Shown piece after piece: positions 8,901 to 16,489 of a stretch of 64,000 nt of DNA. A model generated the notes under the pieces. It saw only the letters and a list, made by a program, of their open reading frames with translations, had not been told where the DNA came from and ran no database searches. Positions within the stretch are counted from its first letter, which is position 1. Each line of letters begins with the position of its first letter. The stretch comes from Actinacidiphila glaucinigra. Its GTDB lineage: Bacteria; Actinomycetota; Actinomycetes; Streptomycetales; Streptomycetaceae. The translations under genes were made by a program, and so were the position numbers. Location: positions 124,001 through 188,000 of the forward strand of contig NZ_FZOF01000008.1 of the NCBI RefSeq assembly GCF_900188405.1, read 5' to 3'.

Positions 8901-9171
8901 CACGAACGACGAGAACTGGCAGCGGGCCGAACAGGCCCGTAAGCCCAAGGCGGGCGGGGTCACCCCCTCCGGCCTGCCCCGGCGGGTCCCCAAGGCCAAC
9001 CTGGTCCCGGGCACCGCCCAGCAGACTCCGCAGGGTGGACCGATGGTCTCCCGTGCACCCGAGGACGTCCGCGGCCGGCTGAGCAATCTCCGGCGCGGTG
9101 TCCAGCAGGGACGCACTGCGGGAACTGACACGAACGGCCAGGGCTTCGGCCCCAAGCACCAGGAGCGTTAG
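5920..9171 (+). CDS. cvnA: Conservon sensor histidine kinase CvnA (second set)
   Basis: Second conservon sensor kinase, 1083 residues from GTG 5920 (GAGAGG about 11 bases upstream). Architecture matches the first copy: membrane segments at about residues 55-75 and 385-405, an extracytoplasmic helical sensor region between them, HAMP, the dimerisation helix with His529, and HATPase_c with ENATTFSSP, HDKGIGLT and MGLFVVGRL. The kinase core is highly similar to the first CvnA while the sensor regions have diverged, implying different inputs. The C-terminal tail is rich in Glu, Gln, Tyr and Gly rather than Pro, yet ends in the same terminal motif. It directly abuts cvnB. Confidence 0.9.
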   Translation: MRNTRRAEPGPADHPRGNFTPPARYGTAQDTAHEAAPAPEPAASAGSRFAMRNWRVATRLNVILLIPVLVALVFGGFRVQSSVKTWQDADDAVRTANAVRAAVDYANAILNERDLSVVPLLAGDTDNETVTATRAATDQAAAKFDTAVAELPVNDRLQRRVENIREGEKVLAKLRDTAFTRQLPGVQTEEKYVEVQHPLMELANELGFGTNSVASYGRTLYALELSKAAESLTRSIGTHLLVEDRSKLADGELQLQVTAFTSYAYLQQVALEEYRGGGTDADYQRLQNEQAAALEKGKEQVAEAAQAAKQAGQPFKAPPSLENMIKLIASGQDPEQLKSQGVTAQSWFGATTLAFDAYKNVEQHLANQAYNDSSDIADSARIDAIVNSAVVLIALIIAFIVAAMVARSMSNSMRRLRTSAFEVAEQRLPSLVDQLSRTDPGKVDTRVQAIPITSNDEIGEVARAFDQIHREAVRLAAEQALLRGNVNAIFTNLSRRNQGLIQRQLTLITDLENNEAEPDQLENLFKLDHLATRMRRNGENLLVLAGEEPGRRWNQPVPLVDVLRAAASEVEAYARIELVGIPETEIHGTAVTDLVHLLAELLENATTFSSPQTKVRVTATRLPDGRVMVEIHDKGIGLTAEDFADINHKLADPPIVDASISKRMGLFVVGRLADRHGIRVQLRPSGEQAGTTSLVMLPEPITHGGGGEEMPLEDDFTVSRIVPELETPQFDAYGPTAAELGFDDSRYERAEVPNDARSLDPVGRSLMRDQRRAQLEAAAGDRTAERPPFEGDAQETGFQDGYQESGAEAAFQETPFQDNGFPANGYAEQGYQEPQAQPFPEQHGYDAQPGFQEPAYTEGAYAEQGYAAPQNGYAQDDWQQQNGYAQEQWTAAPGGELPQAAQQQGFPAQAATDSAAAAPFGAPERVGFDQSGPTTGPLQSSVTDAGLPRRDRGWQQSGPAAPAQPEPQSAEAFPAQPAPSAPAPDGESSSDWRSTNDENWQRAEQARKPKAGGVTPSGLPRRVPKANLVPGTAQQTPQGGPMVSRAPEDVRGRLSNLRRGVQQGRTAGTDTNGQGFGPKHQER

Positions 9172-9594
9172 TTGAGTCCGATGAGCCAGGCGGCACAGAA
9201 CCTGAACTGGTTGATCACCAGTTTCGTGGACCAGACCCCGGGGGTCTCCCATACGGTTGTGGTCTCTGCCGACGGCCTGCTGCTGGCGATGTCCGAAGGA
9301 TTCCCGCGGGACCGCGCGGACCAGCTGGCCGCGGTGGCCTCCGGTCTGACCTCGCTGACCGCGGGTGCCTCGCGCATCTTCGAGGGCGGCCACGTGAACC
9401 AGACCGTCGTGGAGATGGAGCGCGGCTTCCTCTTCATCATGTCCGTCTCGGACGGTTCCTCGCTGGCCGTGCTGGCGCACCCGGAGTGCGACATCGGCCT
9501 CGTGGGCTACGAGATGGCCCTGCTGGTCGATCGGGCGGGCAATGTGCTCACCCCCGATCTGCGTGCGGAATTGCAGGGCAGCCTGCTCAACTAA
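9172..9594 (+). CDS. cvnB: Conservon roadblock/LC7 protein CvnB (second set)
   Basis: Roadblock/LC7 protein of 140 residues, paralogue of the first CvnB and nearly the same length and sequence. The junction with cvnA is also the same: AGGAG followed by the stop codon and a TTG start at 9172, with an in-frame ATG at 9181 too far from the ribosome site. It probably acts on the adjacent CvnD as MglB acts on MglA. Differences from the first copy are concentrated at a few surface positions (for example FVDQTPGVSH versus FVDNTPGVSH), so cross-talk between the two sets is possible. Confidence 0.93.
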   Translation: MSPMSQAAQNLNWLITSFVDQTPGVSHTVVVSADGLLLAMSEGFPRDRADQLAAVASGLTSLTAGASRIFEGGHVNQTVVEMERGFLFIMSVSDGSSLAVLAHPECDIGLVGYEMALLVDRAGNVLTPDLRAELQGSLLN

Positions 9595-9665
9595 CGGACA
9601 GGCATGCGGGCGCGTCTGGGGACCCGTAGGGTTTTCAGACGCGCTACCCAGCTGGAGGAGGAACC

Positions 9666-10226
9666 GTGGCAACGCCCCCAGGCGGAGATCAGTACGGCAA
9701 TCACCAACAGCAGCCGCCCCTGAAGCGGTTCAACTTCCCCTCGGCACCGAGCCAGGAGCCACCCCCCACCCACGGTGGGGGGCATCCCGGCCCCATGCCG
9801 CCGCACCGGCAGCCGAGGATCCAGCCGTACGAACCCCCGCAGGCGCCACCGCCTCGGACAGCGCAGACCGGGCGCGCCAGGACGCCGTCCGGTCTGGTAC
9901 GCCCCTACGCCATGACCGGTGGCCGCACCCGGCCGCGCTACCAGCTCGCCATCGAGGCACTGGTCAGCACGACCGCCGACCCGGCCCAGCTGCGGGGCCA
10001 GTTGCCGGAGCACCAGCGGATCTGCATCCTCTGCCGGGAGATCAAGTCGGTCGCGGAGATCTCCGCGCTCCTCTCCATCCCCCTCGGCGTCGCCCGAATC
10101 CTCGTCGCCGACCTGGCGGAGGCCGGGCTCGTCGCCATTCACCAGCCCGGTGGCGACGATGCCTCGGGCGGACAGCCAGACGTGACACTGCTCGAAAGGG
10201 TGCTCAGTGGACTTCGCAAGCTCTAG
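9666..10226 (+). CDS. cvnC: Conservon DUF742 protein CvnC (second set)
   Basis: DUF742 protein, 186 residues, about 50 longer than the first copy because of an extended Pro/Gln/His-rich N-terminus. GTG 9666 is preceded by a strong GGAGGAGGAA site. The conserved core begins with RPYAMTGGRTRPRY near residue 79 and continues through the EHQRICILCREIKSVAEIS helix and LLSIPLGVARILVADL. It overlaps cvnD by 20 bases, exactly as in the first set. Confidence 0.92.
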   Translation: MATPPGGDQYGNHQQQPPLKRFNFPSAPSQEPPPTHGGGHPGPMPPHRQPRIQPYEPPQAPPPRTAQTGRARTPSGLVRPYAMTGGRTRPRYQLAIEALVSTTADPAQLRGQLPEHQRICILCREIKSVAEISALLSIPLGVARILVADLAEAGLVAIHQPGGDDASGGQPDVTLLERVLSGLRKL

Positions 10227-10785
10227 CGGTCCAGCTCGCTCAACCACCTCGGCGAAGATCGTGGTGGCGGGCGGCTTCGGCGTGGGCAAGACCACGTTCG
10301 TCGGTGCCGTATCGGAGATCAACCCGCTGCGTACCGAAGCCGTGATGACCTCCGCCTCCGCGGGGATCGACGATCTGACGCACGCGCCGGACAAGACCAC
10401 CACGACGGTGGCCATGGACTTCGGCCGTATCACCCTGGACGAGGACCTGATCCTCTACCTGTTCGGTACGCCGGGCCAGGACCGCTTCTGGTTCATGTGG
10501 GACGACCTGGTGCGCGGCGCCATCGGCGCGGTCGTCCTGGTCGACACCCGCCGGCTGGCCGACTGCTTCCCGGCCGTCGACTACTTCGAGAACAGCGGCC
10601 TGCCGTTCGTCATCGCCCTCAACGGCTTCGACGGGCACCAGCCGTACAACCCGGAGGAGGTCCGCGAGGCCCTCCAGATCGGCCCCGAGGCGCCGATCAT
10701 CATCACGGACGCCCGGCACCGGGCCGAGGCGAAGAGCGCGCTCATCACGCTCGTCGAGCACGCCCTGATGGCGCGGCTGCGGTAG
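10207..10785 (+). CDS. cvnD: Conservon Ras-like GTPase CvnD (second set)
   Basis: Small GTPase, 192 residues, almost identical to the first CvnD over the GTPase core but with a shorter N-terminus. P-loop GGFGVGKTT, switch-II LFGTPGQDRFWFMW and the unusual ALNGFD in place of NKxD are all retained. The start (GTG 10207) lies in the end of cvnC, so the two are probably translationally coupled. A terminator follows after 22 bases. Confidence 0.93.
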   Translation: MDFASSSGPARSTTSAKIVVAGGFGVGKTTFVGAVSEINPLRTEAVMTSASAGIDDLTHAPDKTTTTVAMDFGRITLDEDLILYLFGTPGQDRFWFMWDDLVRGAIGAVVLVDTRRLADCFPAVDYFENSGLPFVIALNGFDGHQPYNPEEVREALQIGPEAPIIITDARHRAEAKSALITLVEHALMARLR

Positions 10786-10807
10786 CGGTTCCCGCTCCCG
10801 AGCACGA

Positions 10808-10845
10808 CGCGAAAGGCCCCGCACGAGATGTGCGGGGCCTTCGCG
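10808..10845 (+). terminator. Terminator of the second conservon
   Basis: GC-rich hairpin: CGCGAA-A-GGCCCCGCA pairs with TGCGGGGCCTTCGCG, leaving one bulged A and a 7-base loop. It starts 22 bases after the cvnD stop and faces the convergent acc genes. Confidence 0.8.
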
Positions 10846-10920
10846 CTGCCTGGGGAGCCGCGGCGGCGCCGCGGCCGCGCTCCGGGCCGGGGACGCGTCG
10901 TGGTGCCCCCATACGACGAC

Positions 10921-10955
10921 GGCGGCGCGGCACCCGGGAGGGGTGCCGCGCCGCC
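10921..10955 (-). terminator. Terminator of the accB-accE operon
   Basis: Perfect 15-bp stem GGCGGCGCGGCACCC / GGGTGCCGCGCCGCC with a 5-base loop, located 17 bases beyond the accE stop on the minus strand. It may also stop read-through from the convergent conservon. Confidence 0.8.
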
Positions 10956-10972
10956 GTGCGGGACCGGAGGGG

Positions 10973-11191
10973 TCAGCTGCGCCAGCTGTGCGGCGCGCTG
11001 AAGCCGGACTGCCGCTCCAGGCGGCGCCAGCCGGCCGTGGAGCGGGGCTTGACGTAGTCGGTCGCGTCCTGGCCCTGGGCCGCGGCGCGGGCGAGCAGGA
11101 CAGCGGTGAGGGCGGCCAGCTCCTCGTCACTGGCGTGGCCGCGCTCCACGCGCACGAGCGCGGCGGAGGTGCTGTCGGCAGGGGTGCTCAC
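10973..11191 (-). CDS. accE: Acyl-CoA carboxylase epsilon subunit
   Basis: Small 72-residue epsilon subunit of the actinobacterial acyl-CoA carboxylase, which stimulates the beta-subunit carboxyltransferase (acetyl-CoA to malonyl-CoA, and propionyl-CoA to methylmalonyl-CoA). Start is GTG at 11191 with GGGAG about 9 bases upstream. The family pattern is visible: a short V-x-R/V-x-GHASDEELAALTAVL segment and a W-R-R-L-E terminal region. It begins 16 bases after the accB stop, the standard accB-accE arrangement. The biotinylated alpha subunit is not in this window. Confidence 0.88.
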   Translation of the reverse strand: MSTPADSTSAALVRVERGHASDEELAALTAVLLARAAAQGQDATDYVKPRSTAGWRRLERQSGFSAPHSWRS

Positions 11192-11207
11192 GGGGTTCGT
11201 CTCTCCC

Positions 11208-12842
11208 TTACTGGGGCGGGTTGCCGTGCTTGCGGGACGGCAGGTCGGCGTGCTTGGTGCGCAGCATCGCGAGCGAGCGGATGAGGACCTCGCGCGTCTC
11301 CGCGGGGTCGATCACGTCGTCCACCAGGCCGCGCTCGGCGGCGTAGTAGGGGTGCATCAGCTCGGACTTGTACTCCTTCACCATGCGGGCGCGCATGGCG
11401 TCGGGGTCGTCGGCCTCGGCGATCTGACGGCGGAAGATCACGTTGGCGGCGCCTTCGGCGCCCATGACGGCGATCTCGTTGGTCGGCCAGGCGTAGGTCA
11501 GGTCGGCGCCGATCGACTGGCTGTCCATGACGATGTAGGCACCTCCGTACGCCTTCCGCAGGATCAGCGAGATCCGCGGCACGGTCGCGTTGCAGTACGC
11601 GTACAGCAGCTTGGCGCCGTGCCGGATGATGCCACCGTGCTCCTGGTCGACGCCCGGCAGGAAGCCGGGGACGTCCAGAAGGGTGATGAGCGGGATGTTG
11701 AAGGCGTCGCACATCTGCACGAAGCGCGCGGCCTTCTCGCTGGCCTCGATGTCGAGGACGCCGGCGAGGGAGGCGGGCTGGTTGGCGATGATGCCGACGA
11801 CCTGGCCGTCGAGGCGGGCCAGGGCCACGATGATGTTGGTCGCCCAGCGCTCGTGGATCTCCAGGTACTCGCCGTCGTCGACGAGCTCCTCGATCACCTG
11901 GTGCATGTCGTACGAGCGGTTGCCGTCGGCCGGGACGATGTCCAGCAGGACGTCGGAGCGCCGGTCGGCCGGGTCCGCGGCGGGGGCCGACGGCGGGTTC
12001 TCGCGGTTGTTCTGCGGCAGCATCGACAGCAGGTAGCGGACCTCCTCCAGGCAGGTCTGCTCGTCGTCGTACGCGAAGTGCGAGACACCGGAGACCTCGG
12101 AGTGGACGTCGGCGCCGCCGAGCCCGTTCTGGGAGATCTTCTCGCCGGTGACGGCCTGGACGACGTCCGGGCCGGTGATGAACATCTGGGAGGTCTCCCG
12201 GACCATGAACACGAAATCGGTCAGGGCCGGGGAGTACGCGGCGCCGCCGGCGCAGGGGCCGAGCATCACGGAGATCTGCGGGATCACACCGGAGGCGCGG
12301 GTGTTGCGCTGGAAGATGCCGCCGTAGCCGGCGAGCGCCGAGACGCCCTCCTGGATACGGGCACCGGCGCCGTCGTTCAGCGAGACCAGCGGGGCGCCGG
12401 CCGCGATGGCCATGTCCATGATCTTGTGGATCTTGCTGGCGTGGGCCTCGCCCAGCGCGCCGCCGAAGATCCGGAAGTCATGGGCGTACACGAAGACGGT
12501 CCGTCCGTGGACGGTGCCCCAGCCGGTGATGACACCGTCGGTGTAGGGCTTCTTCGACTCCAGGCCGAATCCGCTGGCGCGGTGCCGGCGCAGCGGCTCC
12601 ACCTCGTTGAAGGAGCCCTCGTCGAGCAGCAGCTCGATGCGCTCGCGCGCGGTCAGCTTGCCCTTGGCCTTCTGGGCCTGGGTGGCCTTCTCGCTGGGGC
12701 CGAGCCGGACCTGCTCGCGGATGGCGTGCAGTTCCGCGACGCGCCCGCGCGCGTCGTTCGCCGGCTGCGCGGCCTCTTCGGCCCCTTCGGCCTCGGCGGG
12801 CTGGGTCGGCACCTCGTCCAAAACGCTCATGCCATCGACCAT
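11208..12842 (-). CDS. accB: Acyl-CoA carboxylase carboxyltransferase (beta) subunit
   Basis: Carboxyltransferase that moves CO2 from carboxybiotin to acetyl-/propionyl-CoA for fatty acid and polyketide precursors. At 544 residues it has the usual length. Two crotonase-like halves are visible: the N-terminal acyl-CoA part (GKLTARERIELLLD, LVSLNDGAGARIQEG, GPCAGGAAYSPAL) and the C-terminal part (DVPGFLPGVDQEHGG, KAYGGAYIVM, EGAANVIFRR). ATG 12842 is taken; ATG 12830 is an alternative and neither has a strong ribosome site. By gene context and partner it matches S. coelicolor AccB rather than PccB. Confidence 0.92.
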   Translation of the reverse strand: MVDGMSVLDEVPTQPAEAEGAEEAAQPANDARGRVAELHAIREQVRLGPSEKATQAQKAKGKLTARERIELLLDEGSFNEVEPLRRHRASGFGLESKKPYTDGVITGWGTVHGRTVFVYAHDFRIFGGALGEAHASKIHKIMDMAIAAGAPLVSLNDGAGARIQEGVSALAGYGGIFQRNTRASGVIPQISVMLGPCAGGAAYSPALTDFVFMVRETSQMFITGPDVVQAVTGEKISQNGLGGADVHSEVSGVSHFAYDDEQTCLEEVRYLLSMLPQNNRENPPSAPAADPADRRSDVLLDIVPADGNRSYDMHQVIEELVDDGEYLEIHERWATNIIVALARLDGQVVGIIANQPASLAGVLDIEASEKAARFVQMCDAFNIPLITLLDVPGFLPGVDQEHGGIIRHGAKLLYAYCNATVPRISLILRKAYGGAYIVMDSQSIGADLTYAWPTNEIAVMGAEGAANVIFRRQIAEADDPDAMRARMVKEYKSELMHPYYAAERGLVDDVIDPAETREVLIRSLAMLRTKHADLPSRKHGNPPQ

Positions 12843-12928
12843 ACGAGCGGAGGGCCGTCAAAATCGGCGTCGACTTCGTACAGTGTCCGGACCCGCTTCA
12901 TGGAGCATCTGGACAGAACCAACACAAG

Positions 12929-12959
12929 AAAGGCCCCGCACGGCACGTGCGGGACCTTT
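12929..12959 (-). terminator. Terminator after the lyase gene pair
   Basis: Stem AAAGGTCCCGCACG / CGTGCGGGGCCTTT (minus-strand reading) with one mismatch, a 3-base loop and a following CTT run. It lies about 40 bases beyond the stop of the downstream lyase gene and before the accB promoter. Confidence 0.75.
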
Positions 12960-12997
12960 TCTTTGTAGCGGTTGTCCACCCGGACTCAACGGGAGCG

Positions 12998-13870
12998 CTA
13001 CCTTCCGGATACCGCCTCGGCCAGCGCAAGGACACGCCGGGCGTCATCCACATGGAGGTTCTCGATCATCCGGCCGTCCACCGTGACCACCCCCCGGCCC
13101 TCGGCCACGGCCTCCTCGAAGGCCTCGATGATGCGCCGCGCCTTGTCGGCCTCCTCCGGCGAGGGGGCGAAGACCCTGTTGCAGACCTCCACCTGCCGGG
13201 GGTGGATCAGGGTCTTCCCGTCGAAGCCGAACCGCCGGCCCTGGACGCACTCCGCCTCGAAGCCGCTCTCGTCGGTGACGTCGTTGTAGACACCGTCCAG
13301 GATCACCTTGCCGGCCTCGCGGGCGCCCAGCAGGGCCAGCGACAGCCCGGTGAGCAGCGGGGCACGGCCGGGGACGTGCTCGGCGTGCAGCTCCTTGGCG
13401 AGGTCGTTGGTACCCATGACCAGTACGCGCAGCCGCTCGGAGGCCGCCGCGACGGCACGGGCGTCCAGCATCGCGCGCGGGGTCTCCACCATCGCCCAGA
13501 TGGCCGTGCGGTCGGGGGCGCCCGCGGCCTCCAGGGCGCGCTCGACGGCGTGCACCGTCGCGGCCGAGTCGACCTTGGGGACGACCACGGCGTCCGGGCC
13601 CGCCTCGGCGGCGGCCCGCAGGTCGTCCTCGTGCCAGGGCGTACCGGGCGAGTTCACCCGGATGGCGACCTCCCGGTACCCGTACTCGCCGGAGGCGGCG
13701 GCCGCGGCGACCCGCTTGCGTGCCTCGGGCTTGGCGTCGGGCGCGACGGAGTCCTCCAGGTCGAGGATGAGCGCGTCGGTGGGGAGGGTCTTCGCCTTCT
13801 CCAGGGCGCGCTCGTTCGCGCCGGGCATGTAGAGGACGGAGCGGCGCGGCCGCAGGATCGCGTCGGTCAT
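12998..13870 (-). CDS. CitE-like CoA ester lyase
   Basis: HpcH/HpaI aldolase-superfamily protein, 290 residues, related to citrate lyase beta subunit CitE and to malyl-/citramalyl-CoA lyases that cleave beta-hydroxyacyl-CoAs. Visible features: [18 protein letters not shown] at the start (CoA site), ILDLEDSV, an Arg in IRVNSPGT, metal-ligand Glu in MVETPRAM and Asp in MGTNDLAKE, and a C-terminal [12 protein letters not shown] lid segment. Its ATG overlaps the stop of the preceding lyase gene by 4 bases. Because free-standing CitE has no alpha subunit nearby, a citrate lyase complex is unlikely. Substrate is not determined by sequence. Confidence 0.82.
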   Translation of the reverse strand: MTDAILRPRRSVLYMPGANERALEKAKTLPTDALILDLEDSVAPDAKPEARKRVAAAAASGEYGYREVAIRVNSPGTPWHEDDLRAAAEAGPDAVVVPKVDSAATVHAVERALEAAGAPDRTAIWAMVETPRAMLDARAVAAASERLRVLVMGTNDLAKELHAEHVPGRAPLLTGLSLALLGAREAGKVILDGVYNDVTDESGFEAECVQGRRFGFDGKTLIHPRQVEVCNRVFAPSPEEADKARRIIEAFEEAVAEGRGVVTVDGRMIENLHVDDARRVLALAEAVSGR

Positions 13871-14943
13871 CGGTTCTGCTCCTGCTCCTTGTACGCGGCC
13901 TCGTACGCCTGCGCCAGCTCCGGGTCGCGGGCGGCCAGCGCCTCGGCGAGCTCGACGACGACGTGGCACTGCTTGACCGTGGCGTCGTCCTGCATCTTGC
14001 CGTCGATCATCACGGCGCCGGTGCCGTCGCCCATGGCGTCGATGACCCTGCGCGCCCAGGCCACGTCGGCGGGCGCCGGGGAGAAGACCCGCTTGGCGAT
14101 GTCGATCTGCACCGGGTGCAGGCTCCACGCGCCGACGCAGCCGAGCAGGAAGGCGTTGCGGAACTGGTCCTCGCAGGCGGTGGTGTCCTTGATGTCGCCG
14201 AAGGGCCCGTAGTAGGGCAGGATCCCGTGCGCCGCGCAGGCGTCGACCATGCGCGCGATCGTGTAGTGCCACAGGTCCTGCTGGAAGGTCAGCCGCGGCA
14301 GCTCCATCCCGGGATCCTTGGGGTCCTCCCGCACGAGGTACCCCGGGTGCCCGCCGCCGACGCGGGTGGTCTTCATGCGGCGGCTCGCCGCGAGGTCGGC
14401 GGGGCCGAGGGAGATGCCCTGCATCCGGGGGCTCGCCCCGGCGATCTCCTCGACGTTCGCGACGCCCGTCGCGGTCTCCAGGATCGCGTGGACGAGGATC
14501 GGCCGCCCGATGCCCGCCTTGGCCTCCAGCTGGGCCAGCAGCCGGTCGACGTAGTGGATGTCCTCCGCGCCCTCGACCTTGGGCACCATCACGACGTCGA
14601 GCTTGTGGCCGATCTCGGTGACCAGGGTCAGCAGGTCGTCCAGCGCCCACGGCGAGTCGAGGCTGTTGATCCGGGTCCACAGCTGGGTGTCGCCGAAGTC
14701 CTGGGCCTTGGCCGTGGCGACCAGCCCCGCACGGGCGGCCTCCTTGCGGTCGGCCGAGACGGCGTCCTCCAGGTTGCCCAGCAGGACGTCCACCTTGGGG
14801 GCGATGGTGGGGACCTTCGCCGCCATCTTCTCGTTGCTCGGATCGAAGAAGTGGATCATCCGCGACGGCCGGAACGGCACTTCCCGTACGGGGGCCGGGG
14901 CCCCCACGGCCAGCGGTCGGAAGAAGTCCTTCGCGGAACGCAT
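13867..14943 (-). CDS. Malyl-CoA/beta-methylmalyl-CoA lyase-like protein
   Basis: HpcH/HpaI-superfamily lyase, 358 residues. It resembles Rhodobacter Mcl1, which splits L-malyl-CoA to acetyl-CoA plus glyoxylate and beta-methylmalyl-CoA to propionyl-CoA plus glyoxylate. Shared marks are [27 protein letters not shown], metal ligands in [13 protein letters not shown] and [24 protein letters not shown] and [22 protein letters not shown] lies just before ATG 14943. It is translationally coupled to the CitE-like gene and sits upstream of accB, so a role in C4/C5 CoA-ester metabolism with that carboxylase is reasonable but inferred. Confidence 0.8.
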   Translation of the reverse strand: MRSAKDFFRPLAVGAPAPVREVPFRPSRMIHFFDPSNEKMAAKVPTIAPKVDVLLGNLEDAVSADRKEAARAGLVATAKAQDFGDTQLWTRINSLDSPWALDDLLTLVTEIGHKLDVVMVPKVEGAEDIHYVDRLLAQLEAKAGIGRPILVHAILETATGVANVEEIAGASPRMQGISLGPADLAASRRMKTTRVGGGHPGYLVREDPKDPGMELPRLTFQQDLWHYTIARMVDACAAHGILPYYGPFGDIKDTTACEDQFRNAFLLGCVGAWSLHPVQIDIAKRVFSPAPADVAWARRVIDAMGDGTGAVMIDGKMQDDATVKQCHVVVELAEALAARDPELAQAYEAAYKEQEQNR

Positions 14944-15036
14944 GCGGTCTCCCAGGGTTCGAGGGTGGGGAGCGTACGGCGCTCACCCTATGATCCGCGG
15001 GGTCCTCGCGTTACCGGTCGGTACGTGTGCCGTTGG

Positions 15037-15516
15037 TCACCGGTCGGTCACCGGCGGCAGACGGTAGGTCAGATCCGGCTCGCCCTCCTCGTTCTCGGTG
15101 CCCCCGCTGCCGGGGACGGCACGGAAGCCGTGCCGTTCGTAGAACGCGCGTGCCGCGGTGTTGCGCCGGAAGACGTGCAACGACAGTGGGCCGTCCGGGT
15201 GATGGCGCACGACCTCGTCGAGCAGCCGCGTGCCGATGCCGCGTCCGCGCACGTCGGGCCGCAGGTAGAGATGCTCCAGCCAGTCGCCCCCGAGTGCCGC
15301 GAAGCCGACCGCGGCACCGGTCCCGGTCTCCTCCGCGAGCCACACCCTGCACTGCTCCAGGACGACGTTCGCGACCCACCACCGGGTCTCCTCGTCGCTG
15401 TGCAGCCGGGGCAGCCAGGGCATCGCGGCCTCCCGGGAGGCGAGGAACACCGCGGTGATCGCGTCCGCGTCCTCGGCCCGCGCGGGTCTGATCCTCGGCG
15501 TCGTGTCGTCGGTCAC
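15037..15516 (-). CDS. GNAT family N-acetyltransferase
   Basis: GCN5-related acetyltransferase, 159 residues from GTG 15516. The acetyl-CoA loop is clear: LEHLYLRPDVRGRGIGTRLL (the R/Q-x-x-G-x-G/A motif), followed by LHVFRRNTAARAFYERHGF typical of the C-terminal half. The start RIRPARAEDADAI is standard for the family. Substrate unknown. Divergent from the MOSC gene with 69 bases between starts. Confidence 0.85.
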   Translation of the reverse strand: MTDDTTPRIRPARAEDADAITAVFLASREAAMPWLPRLHSDEETRWWVANVVLEQCRVWLAEETGTGAAVGFAALGGDWLEHLYLRPDVRGRGIGTRLLDEVVRHHPDGPLSLHVFRRNTAARAFYERHGFRAVPGSGGTENEEGEPDLTYRLPPVTDR

Positions 15517-15585
15517 GCGATGACGGTACGCCGGGCGCGGGAGCGTGATCGAATGGGTTTCTCCGCCCCGGGAAGGACGAGCCCC

Positions 15586-16419
15586 ATGACCGCCGCGACC
15601 GTGCACTCGCTGACCTGCTACCCCGTCAAGGGCTGCGCCGGCGTGCCCCTGACCGGCGCGGCCGTCACCGCTACCGGCCTGGTCCACGACCGTACGTTCA
15701 TAGTGGTCGACGCGGCCGACGGATCCTTCCGCAGCCAGCGGACGCTCCCGCGGATGGCGGTGGTGCGCGCGGACGTCACCGACGACGGCAAGCACCTGTC
15801 GCTGTCGGCGCCCGGGGCCGGGGAACTGACGCTGGAGGTGGCGTACGAGGGGCCTTCGCGCGAGGTCGTCCTGTTCGACCGGCCGCTGGGGCCGGCGGTG
15901 GACCAGGGCGAGGAGGCAGCGCACTGGTTCTCCGAGGCGCTGGGTGCGCCCTCGCGCCTGGTGCGGGTCCGTCCGGGCTTCGACCGGGACGGCTGGGGCG
16001 AGCACCCGGGCAAGGTCAACTTCGCCGACGCGCACGCCCTTTCCGTGGCCTCGCTGGCCTCGCTCGACGACCTCAACAGGCGCATCACCGAACGCGGCGG
16101 CACACCCGTGCCGGTGGACCGCTTCCGCCCCAACATCGCGGTCGCCGGCTGGAGCGAGCCCCACACCGAGGACCGGGCGCGGCTCATGGACGTCGGCACC
16201 GCCCGCCTCGGCTACTCCGTGCGCGCGATGCGCTGCTCCGTACCGCTGGTCGACCAGGCGACCGGCCGTACCGCCGGACCCGAGCCGGTGCGCACCCTGG
16301 CCGGCTACCGGCGGGAGCCGGAGTACGGCAACAAGGTGAGCTTCGCGATGAAGGCGGCGGTGCTCCGGCCGGGCACGATCGCAGTGGGCGACCCGGTGGA
16401 GGTCCGGTCCTGGGCGTGA
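15586..16419 (+). CDS. MOSC domain protein
   Basis: MOSC-domain protein with N-terminal MOSC beta barrel (VHSLTCYPVKGCAGV, GLVHDRTFIVVD), 277 residues from ATG 15586 with GGAAGGA eight bases upstream. The family includes the C-terminal part of molybdenum cofactor sulfurase and the mARC/YcbX proteins, which bind Moco through a conserved Cys and reduce N-hydroxylated bases. Here RPNIAVAGWSEP and a conserved-type Cys in MRCSVPLVDQATG fit a Moco-binding YcbX-type protein. No Moco genes are adjacent. The transcript ends at a bidirectional hairpin. Confidence 0.85.
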   Translation: MTAATVHSLTCYPVKGCAGVPLTGAAVTATGLVHDRTFIVVDAADGSFRSQRTLPRMAVVRADVTDDGKHLSLSAPGAGELTLEVAYEGPSREVVLFDRPLGPAVDQGEEAAHWFSEALGAPSRLVRVRPGFDRDGWGEHPGKVNFADAHALSVASLASLDDLNRRITERGGTPVPVDRFRPNIAVAGWSEPHTEDRARLMDVGTARLGYSVRAMRCSVPLVDQATGRTAGPEPVRTLAGYRREPEYGNKVSFAMKAAVLRPGTIAVGDPVEVRSWA

Positions 16420-16438
16420 GCGTCGTCGGTGTGCGGGA

Positions 16439-16474
16439 CCGCCCGCGGCACGGCCGGGACCGTGCCGCGGGCGG
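16439..16474. terminator. Bidirectional terminator between MOSC and secreted-protein genes
   Basis: Perfect 15-bp stem CCGCCCGCGGCACGG / CCGTGCCGCGGGCGG with a 6-base loop, placed between two convergent genes (stops at 16419 and 16490). It lies 20 bases beyond the MOSC stop and 16 beyond the opposite stop. Confidence 0.82.
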
Positions 16475-16489
16475 CTCCGCGGGCACGGA

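Noticed and set aside
5800..9672. Long antisense ORF opposite the second CvnA and CvnB
   Set aside because: Same artefact: it spans two genes with real conserved domains on the other strand.
11106..12968. Plus-strand ORF opposite accB
   Set aside because: Shadow of a well-conserved carboxyltransferase; sequence is low complexity and matches no family.
13963..15585. N-terminal extension of the MOSC frame
   Set aside because: The frame is open but antisense to a lyase and GNAT gene; the family start and ribosome site are at 15586.
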